NCBI GenBank assembly: GCA_029865265.1
Contig: JAOUHG010000021.1
Span: 1 to 60,243, forward strand
Reading direction: 5' to 3'
Length of the DNA: 60,243 nucleotides
Origin: Candidatus Krumholzibacteriia bacterium
GTDB taxonomy: Bacteria > Krumholzibacteriota > Krumholzibacteriia > WVZY01 > JAKEHA01
The position numbers and the translations under genes were made by a program. The notes beneath the pieces are model-generated. The model searched no databases and was not told where the DNA came from. It saw only the letters and a list, made by a program, of their open reading frames with translations. Shown here in pieces: positions 26,601 through 34,168 of the stretch (its first letter is position 1; every line of letters starts with the position of its first letter).

Positions 26601-28498
26601 GCGTTCTGACTGAACGTGTTGAGGGAGTACTGCGGGTCGGACACCACCGACGTGGCCAGCGGTACGCTGCTGTGGTTGAAGAAGTCGTTGGTCGCGATCG
26701 TCGGCGCCGAATTGCCGTCGGTGGTAATGCCGATGGTGTTGGTCTTGAACTGGCAGTTGGTGATGGTCGGCGATGCACTGTTGCACCACACCACACCGCG
26801 GTAGGCACCCAGGGGGTCGTAGCCGCCATATGACAGCACGCAGTTGTCCAGGATGCACTGGGCGTCATTCGACGTGGCGGAGAACTTGATGTGGCCCCAG
26901 TTGTTCGGGGCGGGAACCGTGGCGCCGCCGTTGTTCTCCGTGTCCGCCGGGTTGCCCCAGGCGTCGTCGGGACGGGAGGTGAAGACGATGAGGCTCTCGG
27001 GCTTGGCATCGGCGGTCAGGGCCCCGTCGATGTTGATGTCCATGTAGTACTGGTCGACCTTGACCACCACGCCCGGTTCGACCCGCAGCCGCGAACCCCC
27101 CGCAATGGTGAGCGTACCCGACAGCCAGTAGGTGATGTTGTTGTAGCCTGCAACATTACGCACCTTGAGCACCGAGTTGGTGGAGACCGTCTCGTTGATG
27201 ATGCCGAGTGCGGTGAGCGTGTTGTTGTTGAAGGTCAGGCCGGCGAAGGTCGGATTGGCCGTCGTCGACATGTAGATCGGCGTCTTGGCGCAGTTGCTGA
27301 TGGTGACGTTGGTGATGACCGAACTCGCCGTACCCTTCTGCTCGATGCCGAAGTACGTGTCGGAGATCAGGCAGTCGGAAATGGGGGGGCTCACGTTCAT
27401 GCAACGAATTACGCCCTCGGCGCTGTTGGATCCGCCGAACTTGATGATGGCGCGGGAAACCGACCCGCTCGATCCGGGCTGGAATTCGATCTGTCCCCAG
27501 TCGCCGCGCGCGGGGGCGCTGATGGAACCGTCGTTGTTGGTGTCGTTGGGGTTGCCGTAGGTGTCGTCCTTGAAGGAGGTGAATACGATCTGGCTGTCCG
27601 GGTTGGCGGTGCCGTCCATGGTGAGTGTTCCCTGCACCAGCACGTTCACGCCCGCCTTGGGCTTGACGACCACGCCGGGCTGGATGGTGAGTGAACCCCC
27701 GTTTGCCACCGTGAAGTCGGAAATCAGGATGTAGACCAGGTTGGGAATCGGGGTGACGCCCAGGGTGGCGCCGCGGATGCGCAGCGTGTTGGCCCCGGTG
27801 AGGGTGCCGCCCAGCAGCCCGAGCGCGTCGAAGCCGTTGTCCTGGGTGGACCCGAAGGCCAGGTTGTCCAGCACCGGGTCGGCCTGAATCTCGATGGCGA
27901 TGGGCACATCGGTCATGGCGTTGATCGAGGTGTCGCGGATGATCGGTTTGGAGGCGCCGTTGCAGCGCACACCATAGTAGGCGGCCGACAGGTCGCAGTC
28001 CTCCAGGGTGGGGCTGGCGTCCTGGCACAGGACCATGCCGGTGGCGCCCGCGCCGCCGTAGCGGAGGACGCAGTGCTTGAGGATGCTGGTGTCGTCGGAG
28101 CCCGCGGTGAAGTAGACGTAGTACCAGTTGCTGTTGGCCGGGGTGGTGGTCCCTCCGTCGCCGTTGGTGTCCTCACCGGCGGGCGCGGGGGCGTTGTCGT
28201 CGCGGATCGATGTAAAATAGATCAGCGAATCCGGGGTGGATCCGCCCGCCGCCACGATCTTCCCGTTCACGGTCATATACGTGTTCAGGTTGAACTTTAG
28301 CACCACGCCGGGGCTGATGGTGAGGGTCACACCCGGGTTCACCGTGATCGGCCCGGTGACCTGGTAGACGCGGCCCCCGACGGTATCCAGCGTGGTATTG
28401 CTGGCGATGGTTCCGGAGATGAACTTGGCTGCTTCAGCGGGATTTACGGTGAACAGCAGGAGCAGAGCAACGACTACGGCGACAGGGAAGCGCTTCAC
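23660..28498 (-). CDS. Giant secreted beta-helix repeat protein with dockerin pair, cohesin module and FlgD-type sorting domain
   Basis: A 1612-aa exported protein starting at GTG with GAGAGG 7 nt upstream; signal peptide about 1-23. Residues about 30-1240 consist of six large repeats of about 200-212 aa. Each opens with a strand like LTI.PGVV(V/L)K, then (I/V).VNG.L...G...PDS.IVFTS..DD.YGNP.DTNNDG, GNW..I.F and SI..HC..RYGG, a right-handed parallel beta-helix style. Residues about 1290-1355 hold two dockerin-type Ca-binding repeats (DVSLNGEVRAFD and DVNCSNVLSTLD). A cohesin-like module (about 1370-1520) and the 90-aa sorting domain (NRPNPFNPTTTIEY...GRLVRTLVDR...SGVYFYRIN...DRKMVLLK) follow. 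No catalytic residues are obvious; adhesion or surface scaffolding is inferred. Confidence 0.87.
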   Translation of the reverse strand: MKRFPVAVVVALLLLFTVNPAEAAKFISGTIASNTTLDTVGGRVYQVTGPITVNPGVTLTISPGVVLKFNLNTYMTVNGKIVAAGGSTPDSLIYFTSIRDDNAPAPAGEDTNGDGGTTTPANSNWYYVYFTAGSDDTSILKHCVLRYGGAGATGMVLCQDASPTLEDCDLSAAYYGVRCNGASKPIIRDTSINAMTDVPIAIEIQADPVLDNLAFGSTQDNGFDALGLLGGTLTGANTLRIRGATLGVTPIPNLVYILISDFTVANGGSLTIQPGVVVKPKAGVNVLVQGTLTMDGTANPDSQIVFTSFKDDTYGNPNDTNNDGSISAPARGDWGQIEFQPGSSGSVSRAIIKFGGSNSAEGVIRCMNVSPPISDCLISDTYFGIEQKGTASSVITNVTISNCAKTPIYMSTTANPTFAGLTFNNNTLTALGIINETVSTNSVLKVRNVAGYNNITYWLSGTLTIAGGSRLRVEPGVVVKVDQYYMDINIDGALTADAKPESLIVFTSRPDDAWGNPADTENNGGATVPAPNNWGHIKFSATSNDAQCILDNCVLSYGGYDPLGAYRGVVWCNSASPTITNCQFKTNTIGITTDGNSAPTIATNDFFNHSSVPLATSVVSDPQYSLNTFSQNAYHAVGILPETLSQNARLEKIFVGGPPQFSQYFPYMHLGTLTIGTAAKLTIDAGVVVKVLSGNPITVNGALDMLGKSIPDSIIVYTSIHDDSKGGDSNVNGSSTSPSAGNWSSIQFNSTATASLIEHSLFRFGGSNYVIRMASASPTIRNCEFEINTWGLWIQNTSNPVVQNNLFRLTTYLPASCSIIANPVFSGNTLDNNGYDALGMIGESLGQDATVHKRNFAGYSNITRILVGGSLNVNFGVTLTIDAGIVLKMGRIGYEPFNGFIGVDGALDVNGTLAEPVVFTSSVDDEYGNPPDTNNDGALSLPAAGNWQYIEFRDVSTDANNILQHCLFRYGGYNSYAIRIVTAGPTFQDCTFYRNNSYAIRIEGASNPVINACVFDYHTITPVQMSLISNPSFVGANQFNPTNTYRAIGVIGETLAQDVLWKRRSVGSIASVPYVLTGNLTAGLSSILRIQPGVVIKPTSGVGITVQRGLIAEGKALPESLIVFTSPRDDFYGGDTNNDSTLTNGSSLRWGSIQIANEAIDDSTRFSYCVFRYATNSSTIGAVNVTSAHPDFNRCIFQQNGVGVNFNGAAGDSTKGKIERCDFLDNTYYGVKNTGLSFVVSAKNSWWGDASGPLDNSDDTSTGGWYNPTGLGDPVTNKVDYTGWKTGGVQNLLLGDVSLNGEVRAFDASLVLQHLALLITLSAQQQTIGDVNCSNVLSTLDASFILRYVAGLLSYFPCALAGPEGSPALPVVADGLYLPGSGHGNFDVRLPAFTLEPANETTVRVEVGGDGELLGHEYHFEYDPNLVEVAGVRLTKDAEGAMLYWKADTEGHLHVAVAAMDLLPVKAAVELVLRPRGNPADGTRVAFDFTRVVLNEQNLTDVALSDGGTVNVSRKLPGEFALMQNRPNPFNPTTTIEYAIPASASSLRVSVSVFDVAGRLVRTLVDRTEAPGLHSVVWDGRDDRGVAVSSGVYFYRINAGSFRADRKMVLLK

Positions 28499-28714
28499 GA
28501 TCGTACCTCTCGGGAGAAGGAACTCGACCGACTCAGAGACATCGAGTAAATCAAGAAGATATGTTTTCGGGGATCACGAGGGACGGCGCCCCGGGGCGCC
28601 GTCGCCCCACCCCGCCAAGGAATGGGACGCTTAGCATAGCACAAAATCACAGCCGATTTCATCGATTTGTCGCGACGGGCGCCGGTGCTATGATGCGCCC
28701 GGCAGCGAACCACC
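28499..28714. promoter_or_regulatory. Divergent intergenic region with long palindrome and a rightward promoter
   Basis: Between the beta-helix gene and the NagB-PIG-L gene lies a perfect 22-bp GC palindrome (28582-28603, centre CCCC|GGGG). A rightward promoter candidate reads TTGTCG (28667-28672), 16-bp spacer, TATGAT (28689-28694), 20 nt before the ATG at 28715. The palindrome sits about 63 bp upstream of that -35 box and about 84 bp upstream of the leftward start codon. Confidence 0.55.
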
Positions 28715-31045
28715 ATGACGTCACCCGTTGAACAGAAGGCCCTGGCCCGATCCGGGAGGGAGCTGGCCTACCCGCCCGCCGAGAAGATCGGTGTGATCGT
28801 GGTGGATTCGTTTCCCGCGCTCGGCAACCTGGCCGCGCTGCGTTTCATCGAATGGGTGCAGGACAACCCCGAAGGCGTCATCGCGCTTCCCACCGGCCGC
28901 ACCCCCGAGCACTTCATCCGCGAGGTCAATCGCCTGCTGGGTGGATGGAAGCAGAAGGCGGTCCGGCACGAACTTGCCGAATCGGGTGTCGATGCCGCGA
29001 AGAAGTGCGACATGCGCGGCCTGCGCTTCGTACAGATCGACGAGTTCTATCCCATCGACCCCGCGCAGCACAACAGCTTCCACTACTACGTAAACCGTTT
29101 CTACATGGGGGGTTTCGGCCTGGACCCGAAGCGGGCCCTGTTCATCGATTGCAGCCGCATCGGCCTGGCCCCGGGGGAGAGCCTCGCCAGCATCTGGCCC
29201 GGCGCCGCCGTGGACCTGAGCCTGCGCCTGCGCATGGCCGTGTCCAAGCTCGAGCAATTCCAGCGCGACACCATCGAGCGCATCGACCAGTGGTGCGTCG
29301 AATACGAACAACGCATCCGCGACCTGGGCGGCATCGGCTTCTTTCTGGGCGGCATCGGGCCGGACGGGCACATCGGCTTCAACGTTCGCGGCTCCGACCT
29401 GCACGCCACCACACGCTTGTGCGAGGTGAACTACGAAACCCAGGCCGCCGCCGCCACCGACCTGGGGGGCATCGAGGTGGCGCGCAAGCGTCTCGTCATC
29501 ACCATCGGGCCGGCCACCATCACGTACAACCCGGATTGCACCGCCATCATCATGGCCGCGGGCGAGGCCAAGGCCGACATCGTACGCGACGCGATCCAGC
29601 ACGATCGACACGTGCGCTACCCGGCCACGGCGTTGCAGGTGCTGTCCAACGCCCGCTTCTACCTCACGCGGGGCGCGGCGAAGAACCTGGAAGCGCGCCA
29701 GCTACTCGCGGTGAATGACGCGAGCGTGGTGAGCGATGCCCACGCCGACCGCATCGTGATCGACCTGGCCATGGCCCGGGACAAGCGCATCGAGGATCTC
29801 AGCGAGGACGACTTCCGCTCAGATCCCACCGCCGCCGCGCTGCTCGCCAGGCGGCCCGGGGGTGCCCGCAAGCTGGGCCGCGGCACCGCGCAACGGCTCC
29901 GGGATCGTCTGGAAGAGGGATCGCAGATATGGCGCGAAACCACCTTCCTGCACACCGAACCCCACCACGACGATCTCATGCTGGGGTGCCTGCCGTTGAT
30001 TGCGCGCCACATCCGCGATCATACCACGCGTCACTACTTCGCCACCCTCACCAGCGGGTTCACCGCGGTGACGCGCACGTTCATGCTGCGCCACCTGCGC
30101 AACCTGCAGGCGTTCATGCAGTCGGCCTCGTTCGCGACGCTCGACGCGAAGGGATACTTCGACCCCGCCAACGACGCCCACCGCAACGGCGACGTGTGGC
30201 ACTACCTGGATGGCCTGGCGGCGAAGCGCCGTTCCATGCAGGACGAGGCCGAGGCGCGCCGGCTGTACCGCAACCTGGTGGAGCTGTTCGCGAAGAGCGA
30301 TGCCGCGGCGGTCGCGGCGCGGGTGACGGAATTGATCGCCTATTTCGAGTCGGTATACCCGGGCGAAAAGGACGTCGATCACGCGCAGAAGCTCAAGGGG
30401 ATGTGCCGGGAGTTCGAAGCCGAGTGCCTGTGGGGTTATTTCGGGTGGCAGGGGGATTCGGTGCGGCACCTGCGGCTGGAGTTCTACACCGGCGAGATCT
30501 TCACCGGAGAGCCCACGCTGGATCGCGACGTCCCGCACCTCCTCGAGCTGATGCGCGACGTAAAACCCGACGTGATCACCCTCGCGCTCGACCCCGAAGC
30601 GAGCGGGCCGGACACGCACTACAAGGCGCTGCAGGCCACGTGCGAATCGCTCAAGTTATATGAAGAAGAGAGCGAGCGTGACATCACCGTGCTGGGTTAC
30701 CGCAACGTGTGGTACCGGTTTCATCCGGCGGAAGCGGACCTCTTCGTGCCGGTGTCGATGGGCATGTTCGCCCTGCAGGAGAGCGCGTTCCTCAATACGT
30801 TCAGCTCGCAGCGCGAGGCGTCCTTTCCCAGCCCCGACCACGACGGCCCCTTCTGTGAGCTCGCCCAGAAGATCCAGGTGGACCAGTACCGCACGGTCAA
30901 GGCCTGCCTGGGCCGCGACTTCTTCTACCAGCACCCCAGCGCGCTGATCCGCGCCACGCGCGGCCTCGTCCTGCTCAAGCGCATGACGCCGGCCGAGTTG
31001 TACACGCACGCACGCGAACTCAGGCGCACCACCGAGAACGCCTGA
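28715..31045 (+). CDS. Glucosamine-6-phosphate deaminase-like (NagB) / PIG-L deacetylase-like fusion protein
   Basis: A 776-aa two-domain protein. Residues about 20-350 are a NagB/GlcN-6-P isomerase-type domain with ALPTGRTPEHF (phosphate loop), VQIDEFYPID (catalytic Asp region) and GGIGPDGHIGFN (Asp/His pair). Residues about 400-770 resemble PIG-L/LmbE N-acetylglucosaminyl deacetylases: HTEPHHDDLMLG supplies the His-x-Asp-Asp zinc site, and DVITLALDPEASGPDTHYKA is the second part. Joined activities would deacetylate and deaminate/isomerise amino-sugar phosphates. Similar NagB-PIG-L fusions exist in Bacteroidetes-like bacteria. glmM and glmS about 3-4 kb downstream support an amino-sugar theme. 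The NagB half is longer than stand-alone NagB, with an insert rich in Arg and acidic residues around 175-200. Confidence 0.87.
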   Translation: MTSPVEQKALARSGRELAYPPAEKIGVIVVDSFPALGNLAALRFIEWVQDNPEGVIALPTGRTPEHFIREVNRLLGGWKQKAVRHELAESGVDAAKKCDMRGLRFVQIDEFYPIDPAQHNSFHYYVNRFYMGGFGLDPKRALFIDCSRIGLAPGESLASIWPGAAVDLSLRLRMAVSKLEQFQRDTIERIDQWCVEYEQRIRDLGGIGFFLGGIGPDGHIGFNVRGSDLHATTRLCEVNYETQAAAATDLGGIEVARKRLVITIGPATITYNPDCTAIIMAAGEAKADIVRDAIQHDRHVRYPATALQVLSNARFYLTRGAAKNLEARQLLAVNDASVVSDAHADRIVIDLAMARDKRIEDLSEDDFRSDPTAAALLARRPGGARKLGRGTAQRLRDRLEEGSQIWRETTFLHTEPHHDDLMLGCLPLIARHIRDHTTRHYFATLTSGFTAVTRTFMLRHLRNLQAFMQSASFATLDAKGYFDPANDAHRNGDVWHYLDGLAAKRRSMQDEAEARRLYRNLVELFAKSDAAAVAARVTELIAYFESVYPGEKDVDHAQKLKGMCREFEAECLWGYFGWQGDSVRHLRLEFYTGEIFTGEPTLDRDVPHLLELMRDVKPDVITLALDPEASGPDTHYKALQATCESLKLYEEESERDITVLGYRNVWYRFHPAEADLFVPVSMGMFALQESAFLNTFSSQREASFPSPDHDGPFCELAQKIQVDQYRTVKACLGRDFFYQHPSALIRATRGLVLLKRMTPAELYTHARELRRTTENA

Positions 31046-31511
31046 GCGCCACCCCGGCCGGGCGTCGCCGCCTCATCGCAGGCACGCGCCGAAGTGCACC
31101 CATCGCTGCGCCCACTCATTCTGCGTTTCCCCGGGCTGACGGCTGCCCGCAAATTGTCCCGATTGCGCTTCTCAATATGAGGCGGGAAATGACCGTCGTT
31201 GACAGGCTTTCTGTGCCGCGCGCTGATCGCGGCGTGGAGGGCGCTCGCCCCCGAACCGCGACCGTCCATGCACGGCTGCTGGTAGGTCAGGTCGGTCGGG
31301 CGCCCACTACTTTGTCCGGGGCGCACTGCAGGCGGCGGCGTGTGCCGGGACGCCGTGGCACCGACCGCCACGGCGCTCCGCACGCCCCCACGTCGTCGCC
31401 GCTTCCCGCCGCGACGGCACCGGCCACCGGCTCGCTCACTGGCTTGCCGGTCCGGTCCGTCGCGGCGTTTTCTTCGCCCGCGCGGGCTGCGTGCTATACT
31501 GCCCGCTCGTT
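31046..31511. other. Intergenic region, 466 bp, no gene seen
   Basis: No convincing coding sequence on either strand; open frames here have shadow-like Arg/Pro composition. It contains a 9-bp inverted repeat CGCCGTGGC / GCCACGGCG (31351-31359 and 31367-31375). Near its right end is a TATACT -10 box (31495-31500) that would start a transcript just upstream of the ATG at 31512. Confidence 0.5.
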
Positions 31512-33098
31512 ATGTGCGCGAAGAAGGCCGACTCCAAGCGCGCTCCTGCAACGGGAGTGCGACGCGGGGTACTCACCCCGCTCCTTTTCGATGCCGCCGT
31601 CGTTCTTCTGACGCTCGTCTGCTTCTGGCCGCTCACCCGTTTTTACTTTGCGCAGGACGACTTCATCCTGCTGGAACAGGCGTCGCATGGCTTCGCCTCC
31701 GCGGTGGGGACGTTTTTTGAAGCCCGTCCCGGACAGTTCCGCCCGCTGACCAAGGGGCTCTATTTCCTCGTGACCTGGCCGCTGCTGGGATTGAACCCGG
31801 TGGCGTTCCACGTGCTTTCCATTCTGCTGCATGCCGCCAACGCCATCCTGGTTGCGGTGCTGTTGCGGCGCATGGGGATCTCCGCGGCGGTGAGCCGTTT
31901 CGTGGCGGCGCTGTTCGCATTCAACGTGGGCTACCTGGAGGCGGTGGCGTGGGTGTCGTGCGTGCAGCAGCTGATCGGTTGCGGGTTCATGCTGCTGTCG
32001 CTGATCTACGGAATCGACGCGCTCGAAGGCGGGAGCGTGCGGCGCCGGGTGGCGTCGTCGCTGGCGCTGGTGCTCGCGCTGGCGAGTTACGAACAGACGC
32101 TGGCCGCGCCGCTGGTGCTGCTGGCATGGAGCGCGATGCGCCGCGGCGCGCGCGCCACCGTCGCCACCGCCCGCGCCCGGCTGTGGGAGCAGCCCGTGAT
32201 CCTGGTGCTCTACCTGCTGTTCACGCTGGGGGTACGCGGCGTGCCGGATTCCGGCCCCTACGCCATGGGGTTGGGCACGCACGTGCTCAGCAACCTGCGC
32301 GAGTACACCGGGCTGGCCTACGCGCTGTGGGTCGTCTTTCCCGCGTACGGTCTGCCGGCCGGGTTCACCGCGTCGCACGCGGTGCTGATCGCCGTTGCGG
32401 GGTATCTATTATACCGGCGCCGCTTCGCCGAACTCGCGTTCGGGCTGGGAACATTCCTCGCGCTGCTCGCGCCGGTGCTGTTCGTGCGCGATCACACGCA
32501 TTCGTTTCACCTCTATGTCCCCGCCATCGGCCTGTGGTTTCTGGCCGCGGTTACGGTGGACGACCTGCTGGCGCGGGTTCGCGCGGGGTCGGAGCGCACG
32601 GTGCACGCCGCGCTCGCGCTGATGGCCGTCCTGGTGTGCGTGGTGTCGAGCGTGTCGGTGCGGGCCAACACCACCGCCATCGTGGATGAGTCCTTCCAGA
32701 TGCCGCGCAGTTTCGTGCTGCGCCGCGCCATGCTCGCAGGACGGATGCGCGACGACATACTCGCGCGCTCGGCGCTGCGCGGCCAACCGGGACGCATGGT
32801 GCTGGTCTACCCCTACCCCGAGATCCTGGCCAACTGGCGCAACGTGCACGCCGCACTCGGACAGGGCAGCGCGATCCGGCTCTTCCTGGAGAGCCCCGAT
32901 CTCGACGTGCTGTTCGTGCCCCCCGCGGAACCGCCGCCGTCCGACGATCCCGGCATCGAAGTGATGATCTACACCGAACTCGGCCGGTGCTACACGGCGG
33001 CGGAGGTGAAGGATGCGCAGCGCCGCCGGGCGCTGCTGGAGGGGGGGCGCTCGGCGGCCCCCGCGGACACCACCCGCGTCGCGCCACCGGCCGATTGA
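31512..33098 (+). CDS. Polytopic membrane protein, GT-C glycosyltransferase-like
   Basis: A protein of about 528 aa with roughly ten membrane helices and a C-terminal soluble part. After the first helix comes YFAQDDFILLE, resembling the acidic periplasmic loop motif of GT-C (PMT/ArnT-like) glycosyltransferases, followed by RPGQFRPLTKGLYF. These enzymes use lipid-linked sugars to glycosylate proteins or lipids outside the cytosol. A GTG 21 nt upstream (31491) is an alternative start, but the TATACT box overlaps it, so the ATG at 31512 is preferred. The soluble tail (about 420-528) has no recognised motif. Acceptor and donor are unknown. Confidence 0.65.
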   Translation: MCAKKADSKRAPATGVRRGVLTPLLFDAAVVLLTLVCFWPLTRFYFAQDDFILLEQASHGFASAVGTFFEARPGQFRPLTKGLYFLVTWPLLGLNPVAFHVLSILLHAANAILVAVLLRRMGISAAVSRFVAALFAFNVGYLEAVAWVSCVQQLIGCGFMLLSLIYGIDALEGGSVRRRVASSLALVLALASYEQTLAAPLVLLAWSAMRRGARATVATARARLWEQPVILVLYLLFTLGVRGVPDSGPYAMGLGTHVLSNLREYTGLAYALWVVFPAYGLPAGFTASHAVLIAVAGYLLYRRRFAELAFGLGTFLALLAPVLFVRDHTHSFHLYVPAIGLWFLAAVTVDDLLARVRAGSERTVHAALALMAVLVCVVSSVSVRANTTAIVDESFQMPRSFVLRRAMLAGRMRDDILARSALRGQPGRMVLVYPYPEILANWRNVHAALGQGSAIRLFLESPDLDVLFVPPAEPPPSDDPGIEVMIYTELGRCYTAAEVKDAQRRRALLEGGRSAAPADTTRVAPPAD

Positions 33099-33109
33099 CG
33101 GGTTTGTCA

Positions 33110-33138
33110 TTGGAGGCCGCGCGCCAGCGTGGTACAAT
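33110..33138 (+). promoter_or_regulatory. Sigma70-like promoter of the 234-aa secreted protein gene
   Basis: TTGGAG (33110-33115), a 17-bp spacer and TACAAT (33133-33138). Transcription would start near 33145, leaving a leader of about 170 nt before the ATG at 33315, unlike the near-leaderless promoters elsewhere in the window. Confidence 0.55.
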
Positions 33139-33144
33139 CCCGCC

Positions 33145-33314
33145 ATCGTCGGCCCGGGGGCCGGCGCGAAACGCAGCCGTGAGTTTCTCCACACACTGGG
33201 GGAGTGTAGTCGGCTGCGTTCTTGTTTTGTGGGCAGGGGCCGAGGCTTTCGGTATTCCGGGAGGCAACGGTTTGTTCTGATTCTCGAACCAGGTGCTCTT
33301 GAAGGAGGCCTCTA
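33145..33314 (+). promoter_or_regulatory. Structured 5' leader, candidate attenuator or riboswitch-like element
   Basis: Within the leader, a perfect 10-bp stem (33170-33179 with 33211-33220, AACGCAGCCG / CGGCTGCGTT) encloses a smaller hairpin ACACT / AGTGT (33193-33197, 33203-33207). That inner hairpin competes with CTCC / GGAG pairing (33187-33190, 33201-33204). The big stem is followed by CTTGTTTTG, so it can look like an intrinsic terminator. A strong GGAGG ribosome site sits just before the ATG. I cannot assign it to a known riboswitch class. Confidence 0.45.
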
Positions 33315-34019
33315 ATGCGCAAACTGTCAATTCTGCTTCTGATGATTGTGTTTACCGCGCTGCCGCTGCTGGCGGTGGCGCAGCCGGTGACCGGCACATA
33401 CGTGTCGCCTAATCGCGGCGGCAACGTGTTCGTGGGGCGTTCGTCCGTCGCCCGTCCCACGGTGAACTCCGGTTTCCCCAAGGTCTTCCACGGTCAGTCG
33501 TGGAATGGCGCGACACTGGGAACGCAGTGGGAGATGTCCTGCGGCATCGAGGCCGTGGGACAGGCCCCGGACTACTCGCAGTTCAACCAGGTGACGGGAA
33601 CCGGGTTCATCACCTACCACCAGACGTTCAACGGGGGCTCGCTGACCATCTACCCGGACGCCAACGTGGGTTGGGGCTCGGGTACCGCGACGCTCAACGT
33701 CACCCAGGTGACCTCGCAGGTGTTCCTGCAGAATTTCGTTCCCATCTCCTCCAGTTTCACCGCGTACACGTCGGGCAATTTTGACAACAGCGCCTGTTCG
33801 CTGGAGTTCGCATTCGGGAACGGATTCGGCGTGGGCGAGACCCCGTACGCCGCCAAGCCGGCCGACTACCCGGCGTTCCTCGCCGCGGACTGCTCGCCGG
33901 CGGACGCCGCGCACCAGTTCGGCGTGTGGGGGGACACCAACGACATCGTTCTGAACATCTACTGCCCGGTTCCCACCGAGCAGTCCACCTGGGGTCACGT
34001 CAAGTCGATCTATCGTTAG
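33315..34019 (+). CDS. Secreted protein of unknown function
   Basis: A 234-aa exported protein with a clean signal peptide (KLSILLLMIVFTALPLLAVAQ) and a strong ribosome site (GAAGGAGG). The mature part is rich in Gly, Ser, Thr and aromatic residues and likely all-beta. Segments WNGATLGTQWEMSCG and NVFVGRSSVARPTVNSG stand out. Three or four Cys residues (near 73, 158, 191 and 215) could form disulfides. It carries no FlgD-type tail and no lipobox. It is a single-gene unit with its own promoter, structured leader and strong terminator, suggesting specific and possibly high expression. Function unknown. Confidence 0.7.
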   Translation: MRKLSILLLMIVFTALPLLAVAQPVTGTYVSPNRGGNVFVGRSSVARPTVNSGFPKVFHGQSWNGATLGTQWEMSCGIEAVGQAPDYSQFNQVTGTGFITYHQTFNGGSLTIYPDANVGWGSGTATLNVTQVTSQVFLQNFVPISSSFTAYTSGNFDNSACSLEFAFGNGFGVGETPYAAKPADYPAFLAADCSPADAAHQFGVWGDTNDIVLNIYCPVPTEQSTWGHVKSIYR

Positions 34020-34049
34020 CCGTTAGGCAGACGGAAACAGCCTTGCATC

Positions 34050-34081
34050 GGCGCCGGTCCTTCGGGACCGGCGCCTTTTTT
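34050..34081 (+). terminator. Strong intrinsic terminator with UUCG tetraloop
   Basis: An 11-bp stem GGCGCCGGTCC / GGACCGGCGCC closed by the extra-stable C(UUCG)G tetraloop and followed by six T residues. It ends the secreted-protein transcript. Confidence 0.93.
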
Positions 34082-34085
34082 CAAG

Positions 34086-34115
34086 TTGGCGGCTTGCCCG
34101 GGACGCGCCTATATT
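34086..34115 (+). promoter_or_regulatory. Promoter of the glmM-glmS-ridA group
   Basis: TTGGCG (34086-34091), an 18-bp spacer and TATATT (34110-34115), directly after the preceding terminator. Start of transcription is expected near 34122, about 47 nt before the glmM ATG. Confidence 0.55.
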
Positions 34116-34168
34116 CGGGCATCGCGGGACGGGGCCGCCCGTTGCGGCCACCGACTCCTCGCCCAATC

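Noticed and set aside
31046-31511. Small genes in the 466-bp gap (both strands)
   Set aside because: Open frames exist but show only shadow-type Arg/Pro/Ala sequence without start signals.
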